This document shows, piece after piece, positions 1-8,352 of a DNA stretch of 44,362 nucleotides. Within the stretch, counting starts at the first letter, position 1, and each line of letters begins with the position of its first letter. Under the pieces are notes generated by a model, which did not search any database, was not told where the DNA came from, and saw nothing but the letters and a program-made list of their open reading frames with translations. The position numbers and the translations under genes were made by a program. Source of the DNA: JAUIBE01 sp035267185 (GTDB taxonomy: Bacteria > Pseudomonadota > Gammaproteobacteria > Xanthomonadales > SZUA-36); contig DATFLY010000171.1 of assembly GCA_035267185.1 (NCBI GenBank), forward strand, positions 1 through 44,362. Reading direction: 5' to 3'.

Positions 1-1
1 A

Positions 2-157
2 CCTTCCATTATTGGCTATGAGTCACTGGGCCAGTTGCTGGAGAGAATGGGTGAGCTGGAAACGGCCATGGCATGTTTCCGAAATGCCCTTCGAATGAGC
101 CAGGGCAAATCCCCGGAGCCATTACCCTCTGATCCCGCAAAGCTGACTTCTCCCTAA
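2..157 (+). CDS. C-terminal end of a TPR protein, probably HemY-like (partial)
   Basis: Only the last 51 codons are inside the window, in an open frame ending with TAA at 155-157. The visible peptide contains an apparent helix-turn-helix TPR unit (GYESLGQLLERMGELETAMA) and then a short Pro/Ser-rich tail. The C-termini of HemY-family proteins, which are inner-membrane TPR proteins linked to protohaem synthesis, look like this, and such a gene often ends a hemC-hemD-hemX-hemY cluster. The assignment rests on one repeat unit, so any TPR protein is possible. The stop codon lies in the loop of a strong hairpin that could end transcription. Confidence 0.45.
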   Translation, partial: PSIIGYESLGQLLERMGELETAMACFRNALRMSQGKSPEPLPSDPAKLTSP

Positions 158-170
158 TCGGGAGAAGTCA
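144..170 (+). terminator. Hairpin over the stop codon of the first gene
   Basis: An 11-bp perfect stem (144-154 with 160-170) encloses a 5-nt loop holding the TAA stop. There is no T-run behind it, so it may be an mRNA-end hairpin or a two-way terminator rather than a classical intrinsic one. It runs directly into the repeat cluster. Confidence 0.4.
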
Positions 171-413
171 TCCCGGAAGCGCTTTAGCGCTATCCGGGAT
201 CTACCTCAAACCCCGACTAGGGCGATGTCATCCCGGAAGCGCTTTAGCGCTGTCCGGGATCTACCCGCCTCGTGAATGAGTGGGTCCCGGATAATGCTTC
301 TCGCATTTCCGGGATGACGTTAATCGCATGGCGATTCGGATAATGCTTTTCGCATTTCCGGGATGACGTTAATCGCAGGGCGATTCGGATAATGCTTCTC
401 GCATTTCCGGGAT
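167..413. repeat. Intergenic palindromic repeat cluster
   Basis: Two 39-bp units begin at 167 and 227 with a 60-bp period. Each starts GTCATCCCGGAAGCGC, ends CCGGGATCTACC and can fold through its GCGCTTTAGCGC centre. They are followed by 2.6 copies of a 49-bp unit starting at 289, 338 and 387 (GGATAATGCTT...). The sub-unit TGACGTTAATCGCAGGGCG recurs near 34827, and related material lies near 41040, so this is a dispersed family. No variable spacers separate the units, so it is not a CRISPR array. It fills the whole gap up to the next gene. Confidence 0.85.
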
Positions 414-445
414 ACCGTAAATGTATTACTGACGGGACCGCAATG

Positions 446-1498
446 CTAGTGGGGTTTCGCCAGCACACTCACCGGCACATCAAGGCCGAATTCGAAAGAG
501 TCATAAAACAACCGGTCTTCCCTTGCACCCGCCCTGGCGAAAGCCTTCTTTGCGGATTCAATCATGGCCGGTGGGCCGCTCATGTAGATATCGAAGCCTG
601 AGAGATCAGGGTGGTCGTCAATCACCGCCTCATGTACAAAACCTGCAAAACCTCCGTCAGCCACGGCCTCTCCCGGCCCGGAAACTGCACTGCGATATCG
701 GATGTGGTCATGCTCGTTTTCCCATTTCCTTGGTAACGAGTCGAGGTACAACTCGGCTGCATTTCGCGCACCCCAGTAAAGCTCAATGCTGCGATTGTCA
801 TTGTGTTCCAGCAGGTCTTCAATCATGGATTTCAGCGGGGCAAAACCGGTTCCCCCGCCCATCATGATCATGGGGCGATCAGACTCGTCGTGTCGGACAA
901 AGAAAGTACCAAGTGGTCCTTCAAGGCGCAGGATGTCGCGTTCCCTGAGGTCGTTAAAGACCCAGCCGGTAAAATCCCCGCCATCGACATGCCGAATATG
1001 TAATTCGATCTCATCCTCTTTAACGGGGCTGCTTGCAATCGAAAATGCCCGGCGCTTTCCGCCTGCAAGCAATGTATCCACATACTGACCTGCCAGGAAT
1101 TGCAGGCGTTGCGAAGCCGGCAGTTTGAGCCGGAGTCGCACAACATTATCTGCCAGAATCGACTTTTCGATCACGCGGGCCGGGAACATCCTGACCTGCA
1201 GGTCACGAACGGCCGAAATCTCCCTTGCCCGGATGGTCAGATCCTCCAATGGTGCGGCCTGGCACAGCAATGCATCACCAGCGTCTATTTCTTCAGCTTC
1301 CAGTGCCATGGGAGGATGGAAGGGGTAATGCACCTTTCCGGAAAGCACCTTACCCTTGCAGCTTCCACAGGTACCGTTTTTGCAACTGTAGGGCAGCATA
1401 ACCCCCTCTCTGAGTGCTGCAGAAAGCACAGTTTCTCCGGGTTTCACTTCGAACTGCCGTTCGCTGTCGGCAATCGTAATGGTGAATATTTTGTCCAA
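446..1498 (-). CDS. 2Fe-2S ferredoxin / FAD-NAD(P)H oxidoreductase
   Basis: A single-chain reductase of 350 residues. The N-terminal plant-type ferredoxin domain (about 1-90) has cluster ligands C39, C44, C47 and C79 in the pattern C-x4-C-x2-C...C. The FAD-binding barrel (about 100-205) contains RAFSIASSP, and the nucleotide-binding domain (about 207-345) contains GGGTGFAPLKSM and the late YMSGPP motif. Proteins of this build pass electrons from NAD(P)H through FAD to the cluster and on to an oxygenase or similar partner. They are often labelled CDP-6-deoxy-delta-3,4-glucoseen reductase, but no sugar-modifying gene is nearby and the partner is unknown. The start is TTG at 1498, because no suitable ATG precedes the ferredoxin domain. 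Confidence 0.85.
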   Translation of the reverse strand: MDKIFTITIADSERQFEVKPGETVLSAALREGVMLPYSCKNGTCGSCKGKVLSGKVHYPFHPPMALEAEEIDAGDALLCQAAPLEDLTIRAREISAVRDLQVRMFPARVIEKSILADNVVRLRLKLPASQRLQFLAGQYVDTLLAGGKRRAFSIASSPVKEDEIELHIRHVDGGDFTGWVFNDLRERDILRLEGPLGTFFVRHDESDRPMIMMGGGTGFAPLKSMIEDLLEHNDNRSIELYWGARNAAELYLDSLPRKWENEHDHIRYRSAVSGPGEAVADGGFAGFVHEAVIDDHPDLSGFDIYMSGPPAMIESAKKAFARAGAREDRLFYDSFEFGLDVPVSVLAKPH

Positions 1499-1563
1499 AA
1501 GCAGGTTCCAAGGATTTGCAAGACCCGATATGGTAGCCTTTCGCGCCTTCAGTTTCCTCGCCG

Positions 1564-2343
1564 ATGGAGTTTATGGGAGCGATTCGACTAATATTTCGCT
1601 TGCCTTTGTTGCTAATGCACTTGCTGATCGGAACCCCGATCACGGTGCTGATGTTCTATCGGCCGTTTCGTGATCGCATGGTCAAAGGCAGTCCTGTGCA
1701 GGACATCGTGCTTCGTTGGTGGGGCCGAACGGCCTGCCGTATTTTTGGTGTCAGGATCGACCAGACCGGGGAATTTCCAGCCGGGCCGCAGCTGATTGTC
1801 GCCAATCACATATCATGGCTTGATACCCAGGTCCTGCATGCTCTTTCTCAAATGGGGTTTGTTGCAAAAGCAGAAATTGCCAGTTGGCCAGTCGCGGGTT
1901 ACCTGGCGCGGGTTGGTGGGACGGTTTTTCACAGGCGCGGCAGCCATGACTCGGCCAGCGGGGTTGCGACTGCAATGAAGGAGCGGTTGTCTGCAGGTGG
2001 CAAGGTCGCTATTTTTCCTGAGGGTGGAATCCTGGTGGGCACCGGTATCAAGCGATTCCATGCCAGGCTCTTTGGGGCAGCCATCGATACACAAACCGAT
2101 ATTCAGCCGGTTGCGATCAGGTATGTGAAAAACGGGCAGCGATTTGATGACATGACCTTCCGTGACCGTGAAAACTTCATGGTCAACGTGCTGCGATTGC
2201 TTTCACAACCTCCGAGGGTGGTCGAGGCGATGATCCTGGAGCCATTCTCCTCCCGTGGTCTGGCCCGCAAAGAAGCTGCATTTCGTGCGGAAACAGCGGT
2301 CAGGTCTGCATTTGAGTCTGATATACGAAACAATCATGTCTGA
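1564..2343 (+). CDS. 1-acyl-sn-glycerol-3-phosphate acyltransferase family (PlsC-like)
   Basis: A 259-residue membrane-associated acyltransferase. A hydrophobic N-terminal segment (about 8-30) is followed by the acyltransferase block: the catalytic NHISWLD (NH-x4-D type), a GTVFHRRG block that binds the phosphate, and FPEGG. PlsC-type enzymes add the second acyl chain to lysophosphatidate; shorter relatives act on ornithine lipids or other lyso-lipids, so the substrate is not certain. The gene overlaps the next one by 8 bp, implying translational coupling with the YheT-like hydrolase. ATG at 1564 is used; ATG at 1573 is also possible. Confidence 0.85.
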   Translation: MEFMGAIRLIFRLPLLLMHLLIGTPITVLMFYRPFRDRMVKGSPVQDIVLRWWGRTACRIFGVRIDQTGEFPAGPQLIVANHISWLDTQVLHALSQMGFVAKAEIASWPVAGYLARVGGTVFHRRGSHDSASGVATAMKERLSAGGKVAIFPEGGILVGTGIKRFHARLFGAAIDTQTDIQPVAIRYVKNGQRFDDMTFRDRENFMVNVLRLLSQPPRVVEAMILEPFSSRGLARKEAAFRAETAVRSAFESDIRNNHV

Positions 2344-3376
2344 ATTCGACTTCAAACCCTCATTGGGGCTTCGTAACGGTCACGTTCAATCGCTGCTTAG
2401 CAGCGGACAGTCACGCCGCCGCCATGTGCTGAGGCAAGCCACTGATGTCTTGTCTGCTGCAAGGGAAATCATTCTTGATGGCGGGGCTGATGAGGAAGTC
2501 GAGGCCCACAAGGTTGCCGAGACAAGTCGGGTCCAGTTGCAGGCCTTCTGGTCAGAACAGCCGCCACAACAGGATGATAAACCCAGGCAGGTGGCAGTTC
2601 TGTTTCATGGCTGGGAAGGAAGTGCCGAATCCAATTATGTGCTCGGAAACGCCGCCCGCCTCTGGAGAGAGGGTTTTGATGTTCTGCGATTTAACTTTCG
2701 GGACCATGGTGAGACTCATGGACTGAATCCGGGGATGTTTCACTCGTGCCGGCTTGACGAAGTTGTTCATGCCCTCAAAGACTGGCAGGAACGTCTCGGA
2801 ATTTCACAATGGAAGCTGTGTGGCTACTCCCTGGGAGGAAATTTTGCGCTGCGTGTCGGTATCAGGGCGCCGCAAGCGGGTCTGAATCTCAGCAAGGTCG
2901 TTGCGGTGTGTCCGGTGATCAATCCTGCCAATGCAATGCGTGCGATGGATGAGTCCGGCTGGTTTTACCAAAGACATTTCGAGCGCAAATGGGGTCGATC
3001 GATCATCAGGAAGAAGCAGTTGTTTCCGGAGCTATACGGAAATGATGACATGGAAAAGATTCGTGGTCTTAATGCCCGTACCGATTACATCGCGAGAAAC
3101 TACAGCGGTTACAAAAGCGCAGAGCACTATTACAATGGTTATTCCATAGGTGATGGCAGGCTCGAGGCTCTCACTATACCGGCAACGATTCTCACTTCTG
3201 AAGATGACCCTGTTATCCCGGTCTGGGATTTTGATCAGCTAAAAGAAATGTCTCACCTGGACCTGCATATCACACGCCACGGTGGGCATTGTGGTTTCCT
3301 GAAAAACTGGCGGATGGAAAGCGCTGCCGAAGACTTCATCGCCAACGCTTTCCAATCTGCGCCTGGTTCCCCTTAA
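2336..3376 (+). CDS. YheT-family alpha/beta hydrolase
   Basis: A 346-residue hydrolase of the AB_hydrolase_4/YheT group. Visible signs are the N-terminal GLRNGHVQSLL segment typical of the group, the oxyanion-side FHGWEGSAESNY, the nucleophile elbow GYSLGG, the acid region SEDDPVIPV and the histidine motif HGGHCGFL. Relatives act as carboxylesterases on short acyl substrates; the natural substrate is unknown. The start at ATG 2336 is inside the acyltransferase gene, giving an 8-bp overlap. An upstream in-frame start would add 27 residues with no counterpart in the family. The pairing with an acyltransferase suggests lipid or acyl-ester turnover, which is inference. Confidence 0.88.
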   Translation: MSEFDFKPSLGLRNGHVQSLLSSGQSRRRHVLRQATDVLSAAREIILDGGADEEVEAHKVAETSRVQLQAFWSEQPPQQDDKPRQVAVLFHGWEGSAESNYVLGNAARLWREGFDVLRFNFRDHGETHGLNPGMFHSCRLDEVVHALKDWQERLGISQWKLCGYSLGGNFALRVGIRAPQAGLNLSKVVAVCPVINPANAMRAMDESGWFYQRHFERKWGRSIIRKKQLFPELYGNDDMEKIRGLNARTDYIARNYSGYKSAEHYYNGYSIGDGRLEALTIPATILTSEDDPVIPVWDFDQLKEMSHLDLHITRHGGHCGFLKNWRMESAAEDFIANAFQSAPGSP

Positions 3377-3389
3377 CTCCCTCGCACCA

Positions 3390-4151
3390 TTATTCTTCGT
3401 ATGGGCAAGCAATATCAGGTGTTGTCAGCCTGACCAGATCCAATGCAAGCACGGTATACCCGAGTGAGGCATAGGTTGAATTTGGTGTCAGGACGAGGCT
3501 GACGCTGTCGCAGCCATCAACAACGAAAACCGCTGACCCCCAGGGAATCTGGTCAATATCATCCGGATCTAGATCATCGCCCCACACACCACCTTCAGTA
3601 ATGAACACATCCGCTTCCACGGTATCACCGTCCGGTGTGCCGACTCCGATAAGGAAAATCTGCCCGCCCTGGGGTCCGTAGGAGTACACGGTTGCGACGA
3701 AGACATAACTGCCATCAGACGCGATTGACACTTCGATCTGGACACCCTCACCATCACGAATCAATCCACTCCACCAGTTTCCGCTGTGGCCTGGGTTGAT
3801 ATCAACACCGCCGCCAACACTGTCGCCAACAACGGTCACGTTACCGGTCATTCCATCGTTTCGGTGGGGTTGGCAGTAATAGGGAACTTCACCTGCTTCG
3901 GTAAAAGTCTTCTCAAAGGTCCAGGTAGCAGCAAGCGCCCCAGAACTGAACGAAAAATCCTCAGCAATCACATTGTGCGCATTGCCGCCAGGGTCGTTCA
4001 CCCACCGGACTGTATCGCCAGTCTGAATGGTGATGTCAGCCGGGACAAAGACATTGTCATTAACCATCACCGTGTGTGTTGTCTGTGCCAGAAGTGTTGC
4101 CGGGATGAAAGTAAGACCTAATGTCAGAATGGCTGTTTTCCACGTTTTCAA
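3390..4151 (-). CDS. Secreted cupredoxin with an extra C-terminal beta domain
   Basis: A 253-residue exported protein. The signal peptide ends near LLA-Q (cleavage about 22/23). A plastocyanin-type domain (about 25-108) carries four likely copper ligands: H59, C93, H96 and M101, with C-x2-H-x4-M spacing. The C-terminal half (about 118-245) starts GNWWSGLIRDGEGVQIEV and has a YSYGPQGG segment, a TEGGVW segment and a late VDGCDS. It looks like a distant relative of the C-terminal domain of the two proteins at 16.9-18.6 kb. The likely role is periplasmic or extracellular copper-dependent electron transfer; the partner is unknown. It is divergently arranged with the amidohydrolase gene. Confidence 0.82.
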   Translation of the reverse strand: MKTWKTAILTLGLTFIPATLLAQTTHTVMVNDNVFVPADITIQTGDTVRWVNDPGGNAHNVIAEDFSFSSGALAATWTFEKTFTEAGEVPYYCQPHRNDGMTGNVTVVGDSVGGGVDINPGHSGNWWSGLIRDGEGVQIEVSIASDGSYVFVATVYSYGPQGGQIFLIGVGTPDGDTVEADVFITEGGVWGDDLDPDDIDQIPWGSAVFVVDGCDSVSLVLTPNSTYASLGYTVLALDLVRLTTPDIACPYEE

Positions 4152-4273
4152 AGTTGCACTCCTGCCGAAAGATCGCTTTACTCGATCTGTGTATAAATAT
4201 TCCTCGACCTGATTTTAGTTGGTACCCAACTATGCACATTGCGAAAAACCGACGAAATTTCTCCGAAAGTGGC

Positions 4274-5983
4274 ATGGCTCACAAGCCCAAATTGGTTTTA
4301 GTCGTGTTTTGCATGGCTGCTTTAATGATGAATGCCTGTTCGCATGAATCTGAAGAGGTGGCAGACGCCATTTACTCGGGGGGGACGATCATCACCATTG
4401 ATGATGACAATCCCGCTGTTGAAGCCATTGCTGTTCGAAACGGATGGATTATTGCCGCCGGTGACCTGGAAGAAATTGAACAATTTTCGGGTGCGGGCAC
4501 CAGCAGAGTCGATCTTGAAGGCCAAACCATGGCGCCAGGTTTCATTGACGGACATGCGCATGTGGCTCAGTTTGGTTTGCAGGCTGTTGGTGCGAATCTC
4601 CTCTCTCCGCCGGATGGTCAGGTTGAAAATATTGACGACCTGGTCGCTGAATTGAAGAGTTTTGCTGATGGACCGGATGTGGCACGGACCGGCTGGATAT
4701 TCGGCACAGGTTATGACGATTCAATTCTCATCGAGGGCCGACACCCGACCCGCGATGACCTGGATCGTGTTTCCACTGAAGTCCCTGTGCTGGCCAGTCA
4801 TATTTCCGGGCATTTCAGCGCTGTGAACAGCAAGGCCCTCGAGGTGATTGGTTACACCTCGGAAACTCCGGATCCTGAAGGTGGTGTCATCCGCCGTCGG
4901 CCCGGCAGTAATGAACCAAATGGCGTATTGGAAGAGCTTGCAAGCATTCCTGTCCTGATGGCACAGCTGGTGCCGAAAACCCCGGAAGATGCGAAGTACT
5001 TCATGGATCGCGGCCTGGAAATGGCCAAATCCTATGGTTACACGACGGCACAGGAAGGTCGTGCCTTCGCTGCCACCCATGACATGCTCGCCGCTTATGC
5101 CAATGAATTTGGCTTCGATATCGACATTGTTTCGTACATCGATTACTCCGATACATCACCATTGCAGTCAGATTGGTATACCCCCGGGTACCAGAACGGC
5201 TACCGGGTTGGCGGAATCAAGATGACGCTCGACGGCTCGCCGCAAGGCAGGACGGCCTGGCGAACCGAGCCCTACCTGATACCCCCGGATGGTCAGCAGG
5301 AAGGCTACCTGGGATACCCGGCTATTCCCGATGACGAGGTTGTAGCGGGAATCGTCGATTCAGCCTATGCAAACCAGTGGCAATTGTTGGTGCACGCCAA
5401 CGGCGATGCAGCCATAGATCAATTCATTGAAGCAACGCGTGGTGCACATGAAAAATACGGCGAGGCAGATCGCCGCAATACCCTGATTCATGGTCAGTAC
5501 ATTCGCATGGACCAGCTTGATGACCTCGCTGAGCTGGATATCACCGCGTCACTCTTTCCGATGCACACTTTCTACTGGGGAGACTGGCATGGGGAAATCA
5601 TCGGGCAAGAGCTGGCACAAAGGATTTCACCAACAAGGTCTGCATTGGATCGGGGCTTGAGGGTGACCAGCCATTCTGATGCGCCGGTTGCATTGCCCAA
5701 CCTGATGCGGGTGGTGTGGGCGACTGTGAACCGCACATCGAGAAGCAATCGGGTGATTGGCGCACAAGAACGCCTCACACCGCTGGAAGCGATGAAAGCC
5801 ATCACCATCTGGAGCGCCGAGCAGCATTTCGAAGAAGACAGCAAAGGAACAATTGAAGTCGGTAAGCGGGCGGACCTGGTGATCCTGTCGGACAATCCAC
5901 TGACCATTGAGCCGGAGCGGCTAAACCAGATCATTGTGCTTGAGACCATCAAGGATGGCGCGACTGTCTGGAAGCGGGATTAA
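4274..5983 (+). CDS. Lipoprotein amidohydrolase family 3 (YtcJ-like metal-dependent hydrolase)
   Basis: A 569-residue TIM-barrel amidohydrolase. ATG 4274 is preferred because it gives a clean lipoprotein signal: a basic start, a hydrophobic run and MNAC with C22 as the lipidated residue. ATG 4232 would put a charged stretch in front. The family 3 layout is clear: an N-terminal beta sandwich (GGTIITIDDDNPAVEAIAV), the metal motif DGHAHV with H94 and H96, VHANGDAAI, HGQYI, SHSDAP, and the closing GKRADLVILSDNP. Relatives hydrolyse amides, N-formyl compounds or small peptides. The substrate cannot be told from the sequence. Membrane anchoring suggests the periplasm as the site of action. Confidence 0.88.
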   Translation: MAHKPKLVLVVFCMAALMMNACSHESEEVADAIYSGGTIITIDDDNPAVEAIAVRNGWIIAAGDLEEIEQFSGAGTSRVDLEGQTMAPGFIDGHAHVAQFGLQAVGANLLSPPDGQVENIDDLVAELKSFADGPDVARTGWIFGTGYDDSILIEGRHPTRDDLDRVSTEVPVLASHISGHFSAVNSKALEVIGYTSETPDPEGGVIRRRPGSNEPNGVLEELASIPVLMAQLVPKTPEDAKYFMDRGLEMAKSYGYTTAQEGRAFAATHDMLAAYANEFGFDIDIVSYIDYSDTSPLQSDWYTPGYQNGYRVGGIKMTLDGSPQGRTAWRTEPYLIPPDGQQEGYLGYPAIPDDEVVAGIVDSAYANQWQLLVHANGDAAIDQFIEATRGAHEKYGEADRRNTLIHGQYIRMDQLDDLAELDITASLFPMHTFYWGDWHGEIIGQELAQRISPTRSALDRGLRVTSHSDAPVALPNLMRVVWATVNRTSRSNRVIGAQERLTPLEAMKAITIWSAEQHFEEDSKGTIEVGKRADLVILSDNPLTIEPERLNQIIVLETIKDGATVWKRD

Positions 5984-6006
5984 GTTCCAGACATCAGGCG
6001 ATTGGC

Positions 6007-6080
6007 TGGAGCGGGTGATGGGAATCGAACCCACATTAAGAGCTTGGGAAGCTCCCGTTCTACCATTGAACTACACCCGC
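6007..6080 (-). tRNA. tRNA-Gly(CCC)
   Basis: The reverse strand folds as a 74-nt tRNA: 7-bp acceptor stem GCGGGTG/CACCCGC, D arm GTTCAATGGTAGAAC, anticodon stem GGAGC/GCTCT around the loop TTCCCAA (anticodon CCC, reading GGG), and T arm GTGGGTTCGATTCCCAT. The 3' CCA is encoded (6007-6009). It lies between two converging genes. Confidence 0.96.
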
Positions 6081-6114
6081 ATTTAATCCGATGGGTTGTT
6101 CAGGATTTTAAGAT

Positions 6115-7038
6115 TCAGTTCTCATCAACAAGCGCCTGGACATGCGCCCGTGCCGACGCACCAAGTCCTTCCAGGTCATACCCGCCTTCCAGAACTGACA
6201 CCAAACGCCCGTCACAAACCTCATCAGCAAATGCGCGCACTTCGCGTGTGAACCAGGCGTAATCATCTTCATTCAACATCAGTTGTCCCAATGGATCGCG
6301 TTCATGCGCATCAAAACCTGCAGAGACCAGTACCAGTTCCGGTTCGAAACTGAAAAGGGCTGAAAATCCTTTGGACGACCATGCTTTGCGAAATTCCTCA
6401 CTGCCGGTTTTGGGAGCGAGCGGAATATTCACAACGTTGCCCACCCCGGTCTCATCGCTGGTCCCGGAGCCCGGATAAAGGGGGAACTGGTGGCTGGAGA
6501 TAAAAAGCACCTCTGACGAGTGTTCGAACACTTCCTGGGTGCCGTTGCCGTGATGGACATCAAAATCCAGCACTGCGATGCGTTCCAGGCCATGTGTCGC
6601 TTGCGCATGGCGAGCGGCAACAGCCACGTGATTGCTGAGGCAAAAGCCCATGGCCACACTTTGATACGAATGATGACCTGGCGGGCGGGTGGCACAAAAG
6701 GCATTCCTGGCCTTGCCTTCCATGATCTGGTCGACGGCGAAACAAGCAGCACCGCTGGCCCTGCGAGTGGCATCCAGGGATCCTCTGGACATGAACGTAT
6801 CCCAATCCAGTGCAATACGACCTTCCTGGGGTTCTTTCTCAATCAAACCTGACCAGTATTCCGGTTCATGGACGCGGAGAATCTGTTCTTCACTGGCAAG
6901 GGGTGCGGGCAGGTGTTCGGTTCCCGCTATATCTGTTGTTGCTGCCAGCACCGCCCTGACGCGCGCCGGCGTCTCGGCAATCTTGGCGCCGTTGTCATGC
7001 AATAAACAGTCTTCATGGGAGAGGATGAGAGTCTTCAT
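6115..7038 (-). CDS. Histone deacetylase family protein (class II-like amidohydrolase)
   Basis: A 307-residue member of the HDAC/acetylpolyamine amidohydrolase superfamily. It carries the acid-base pair in RPPGHH (H122, H123), the zinc motif DFDVHHGNGT (D160, H162) and the third zinc ligand in SAGFDAHERDPLG, with a final LEGGYD loop. Bacterial members remove acetyl groups from small molecules such as polyamines, or from proteins; the substrate here is unknown. ATG 7038 is chosen because it begins the usual MKTLILSHEDCL start, and the longer reading frame adds an unconserved tail that runs into the ald promoter region. The gene is divergent from ald with an 80-bp gap. Confidence 0.93.
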   Translation of the reverse strand: MKTLILSHEDCLLHDNGAKIAETPARVRAVLAATTDIAGTEHLPAPLASEEQILRVHEPEYWSGLIEKEPQEGRIALDWDTFMSRGSLDATRRASGAACFAVDQIMEGKARNAFCATRPPGHHSYQSVAMGFCLSNHVAVAARHAQATHGLERIAVLDFDVHHGNGTQEVFEHSSEVLFISSHQFPLYPGSGTSDETGVGNVVNIPLAPKTGSEEFRKAWSSKGFSALFSFEPELVLVSAGFDAHERDPLGQLMLNEDDYAWFTREVRAFADEVCDGRLVSVLEGGYDLEGLGASARAHVQALVDEN

Positions 7039-7118
7039 CGACAGAAAGTATCCCACAGACGCCATCTTTGTGGTGAAATTCAGTAGAATCACGCTCTCGG
7101 TCAATCGGAAACAAGAAA

Positions 7119-8237
7119 ATGAAAATTGGCGTCCCCCGCGAAATCAAGAACAACGAATACCGGGTCGGGCTTGTACCCGCATCGGTAAGGGAACTCACCA
7201 TCCGTGGGCATGAAGTATTCATTGAGCACGATGCTGGTGAGGGGATTAATTTTACGGACGCCCATTACGAGGCCTCTGGCGCCCAAATTCTGCCGGACGC
7301 CGCATCTGTTTTCGAAACTGCGGAAATGATTGTCAAGGTCAAGGAGCCCCAGGCAGTTGAGCGGGCCATGCTTGAAGAACGGCATACGCTTTTTACTTAC
7401 CTGCACCTGGCTCCTGACCGCCCTCAGGCGGAAGACCTGATCAACAGCGGCGCCACCTGCATAGCCTACGAAACGGTCACCGACAGCAAGGGGCATTTGC
7501 CGCTGCTGGCCCCGATGTCAGAGGTCGCAGGGCGGCTGTCCATCCAGGCAGGCGCCTGGTGCCTTGAAAAAGCACGTGGTGGCTCTGGTAAGTTGCTGGG
7601 AGGTGTTCCGGGCGTCGCGCCGGCCAAGGTCATGATCATCGGTGGCGGCGTGGTGGGTTTCAACGCCACCCAGATGGCCATTGGTTTGGGTGCACGCGTT
7701 GTTGTGCTGGACCGCAATATAGATGTTATGCGCCACCTCGACGAGACTTTCGAAAACCGCATCGAAACCGCGTACTCCAATGCCCACGCGATCGAGCATC
7801 ACCTCCAGACTGCTGATCTGGTGATTGGCGGTGTGTTGATTCCTGGTGCTGCAGCGCCGAAACTTGTCAGGCGGGAACACCTGTCGTCCATGATCAAGAA
7901 CTCGGTCCTGGTGGATGTCGCCATCGATCAGGGTGGGTGCTTCGAGACTTCCAGGCCGACCACCCATGCCGAGCCGACTTATATCGTTGATGACATCGTG
8001 CATTATTGCGTGGCCAACATGCCCGGCGCGGTGCCACGCACCTCGACCTTTGCGCTAAACAATGCAACCTTACCCTTTGTGACGGCCCTGGCGGACAAAG
8101 GTACAAAGCAGGCCTTGCTGGACGATCCTCATTTGCTCCAGGGACTCAATGTCCATCGGGGAATGGTGACTTACGACGATGTCGCCCATGATCTTGAATA
8201 CGATTTTGTACCTGCACGGGAAGCGCTCGGCGGCTAA
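7119..8237 (+). CDS. ald: Alanine dehydrogenase
   Basis: A 372-residue enzyme of normal family length. It begins with the hallmark MKIGVPREIKNNEYRVGL and has the Rossmann motif GGGVVGFNATQMAIGLGA, the substrate-side MSEVAGRLSIQ segment and NNATLPF near the end. It interconverts L-alanine with pyruvate and ammonia using NAD. It is followed, same strand and 115 bp on, by beta-alanine:pyruvate transaminase. That enzyme consumes pyruvate and makes alanine, so Ald could regenerate the amino acceptor and release nitrogen as ammonium. Confidence 0.97.
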   Translation: MKIGVPREIKNNEYRVGLVPASVRELTIRGHEVFIEHDAGEGINFTDAHYEASGAQILPDAASVFETAEMIVKVKEPQAVERAMLEERHTLFTYLHLAPDRPQAEDLINSGATCIAYETVTDSKGHLPLLAPMSEVAGRLSIQAGAWCLEKARGGSGKLLGGVPGVAPAKVMIIGGGVVGFNATQMAIGLGARVVVLDRNIDVMRHLDETFENRIETAYSNAHAIEHHLQTADLVIGGVLIPGAAAPKLVRREHLSSMIKNSVLVDVAIDQGGCFETSRPTTHAEPTYIVDDIVHYCVANMPGAVPRTSTFALNNATLPFVTALADKGTKQALLDDPHLLQGLNVHRGMVTYDDVAHDLEYDFVPAREALGG

Positions 8238-8256
8238 ACCGACCGCGTTTTTTTCC
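8229..8256 (+). terminator. Weak hairpin with T-run behind ald
   Basis: An imperfect G+C-rich dyad spans the ald stop codon and runs straight into seven T residues (8248-8254). The stem is short and interrupted, so this is a candidate intrinsic terminator only; read-through into the transaminase gene is possible. Confidence 0.35.
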
Positions 8257-8352
8257 AGTCTGTTTAGTCTGTTAATACACTAAAGCAGGCGATTTGCAGC
8301 CATTCTGGGCGTACAATGAGGCCTTGTGCTTACCAGATTGGAGCCCCTGAAC

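Noticed and set aside
167..413. CRISPR-like array
   Set aside because: The repeats are contiguous with no unique spacers of constant length, and no cas genes are near.
7039..7104. 22-residue extension of the HDAC-like protein
   Set aside because: It has no family counterpart and would run into the ald promoter region.
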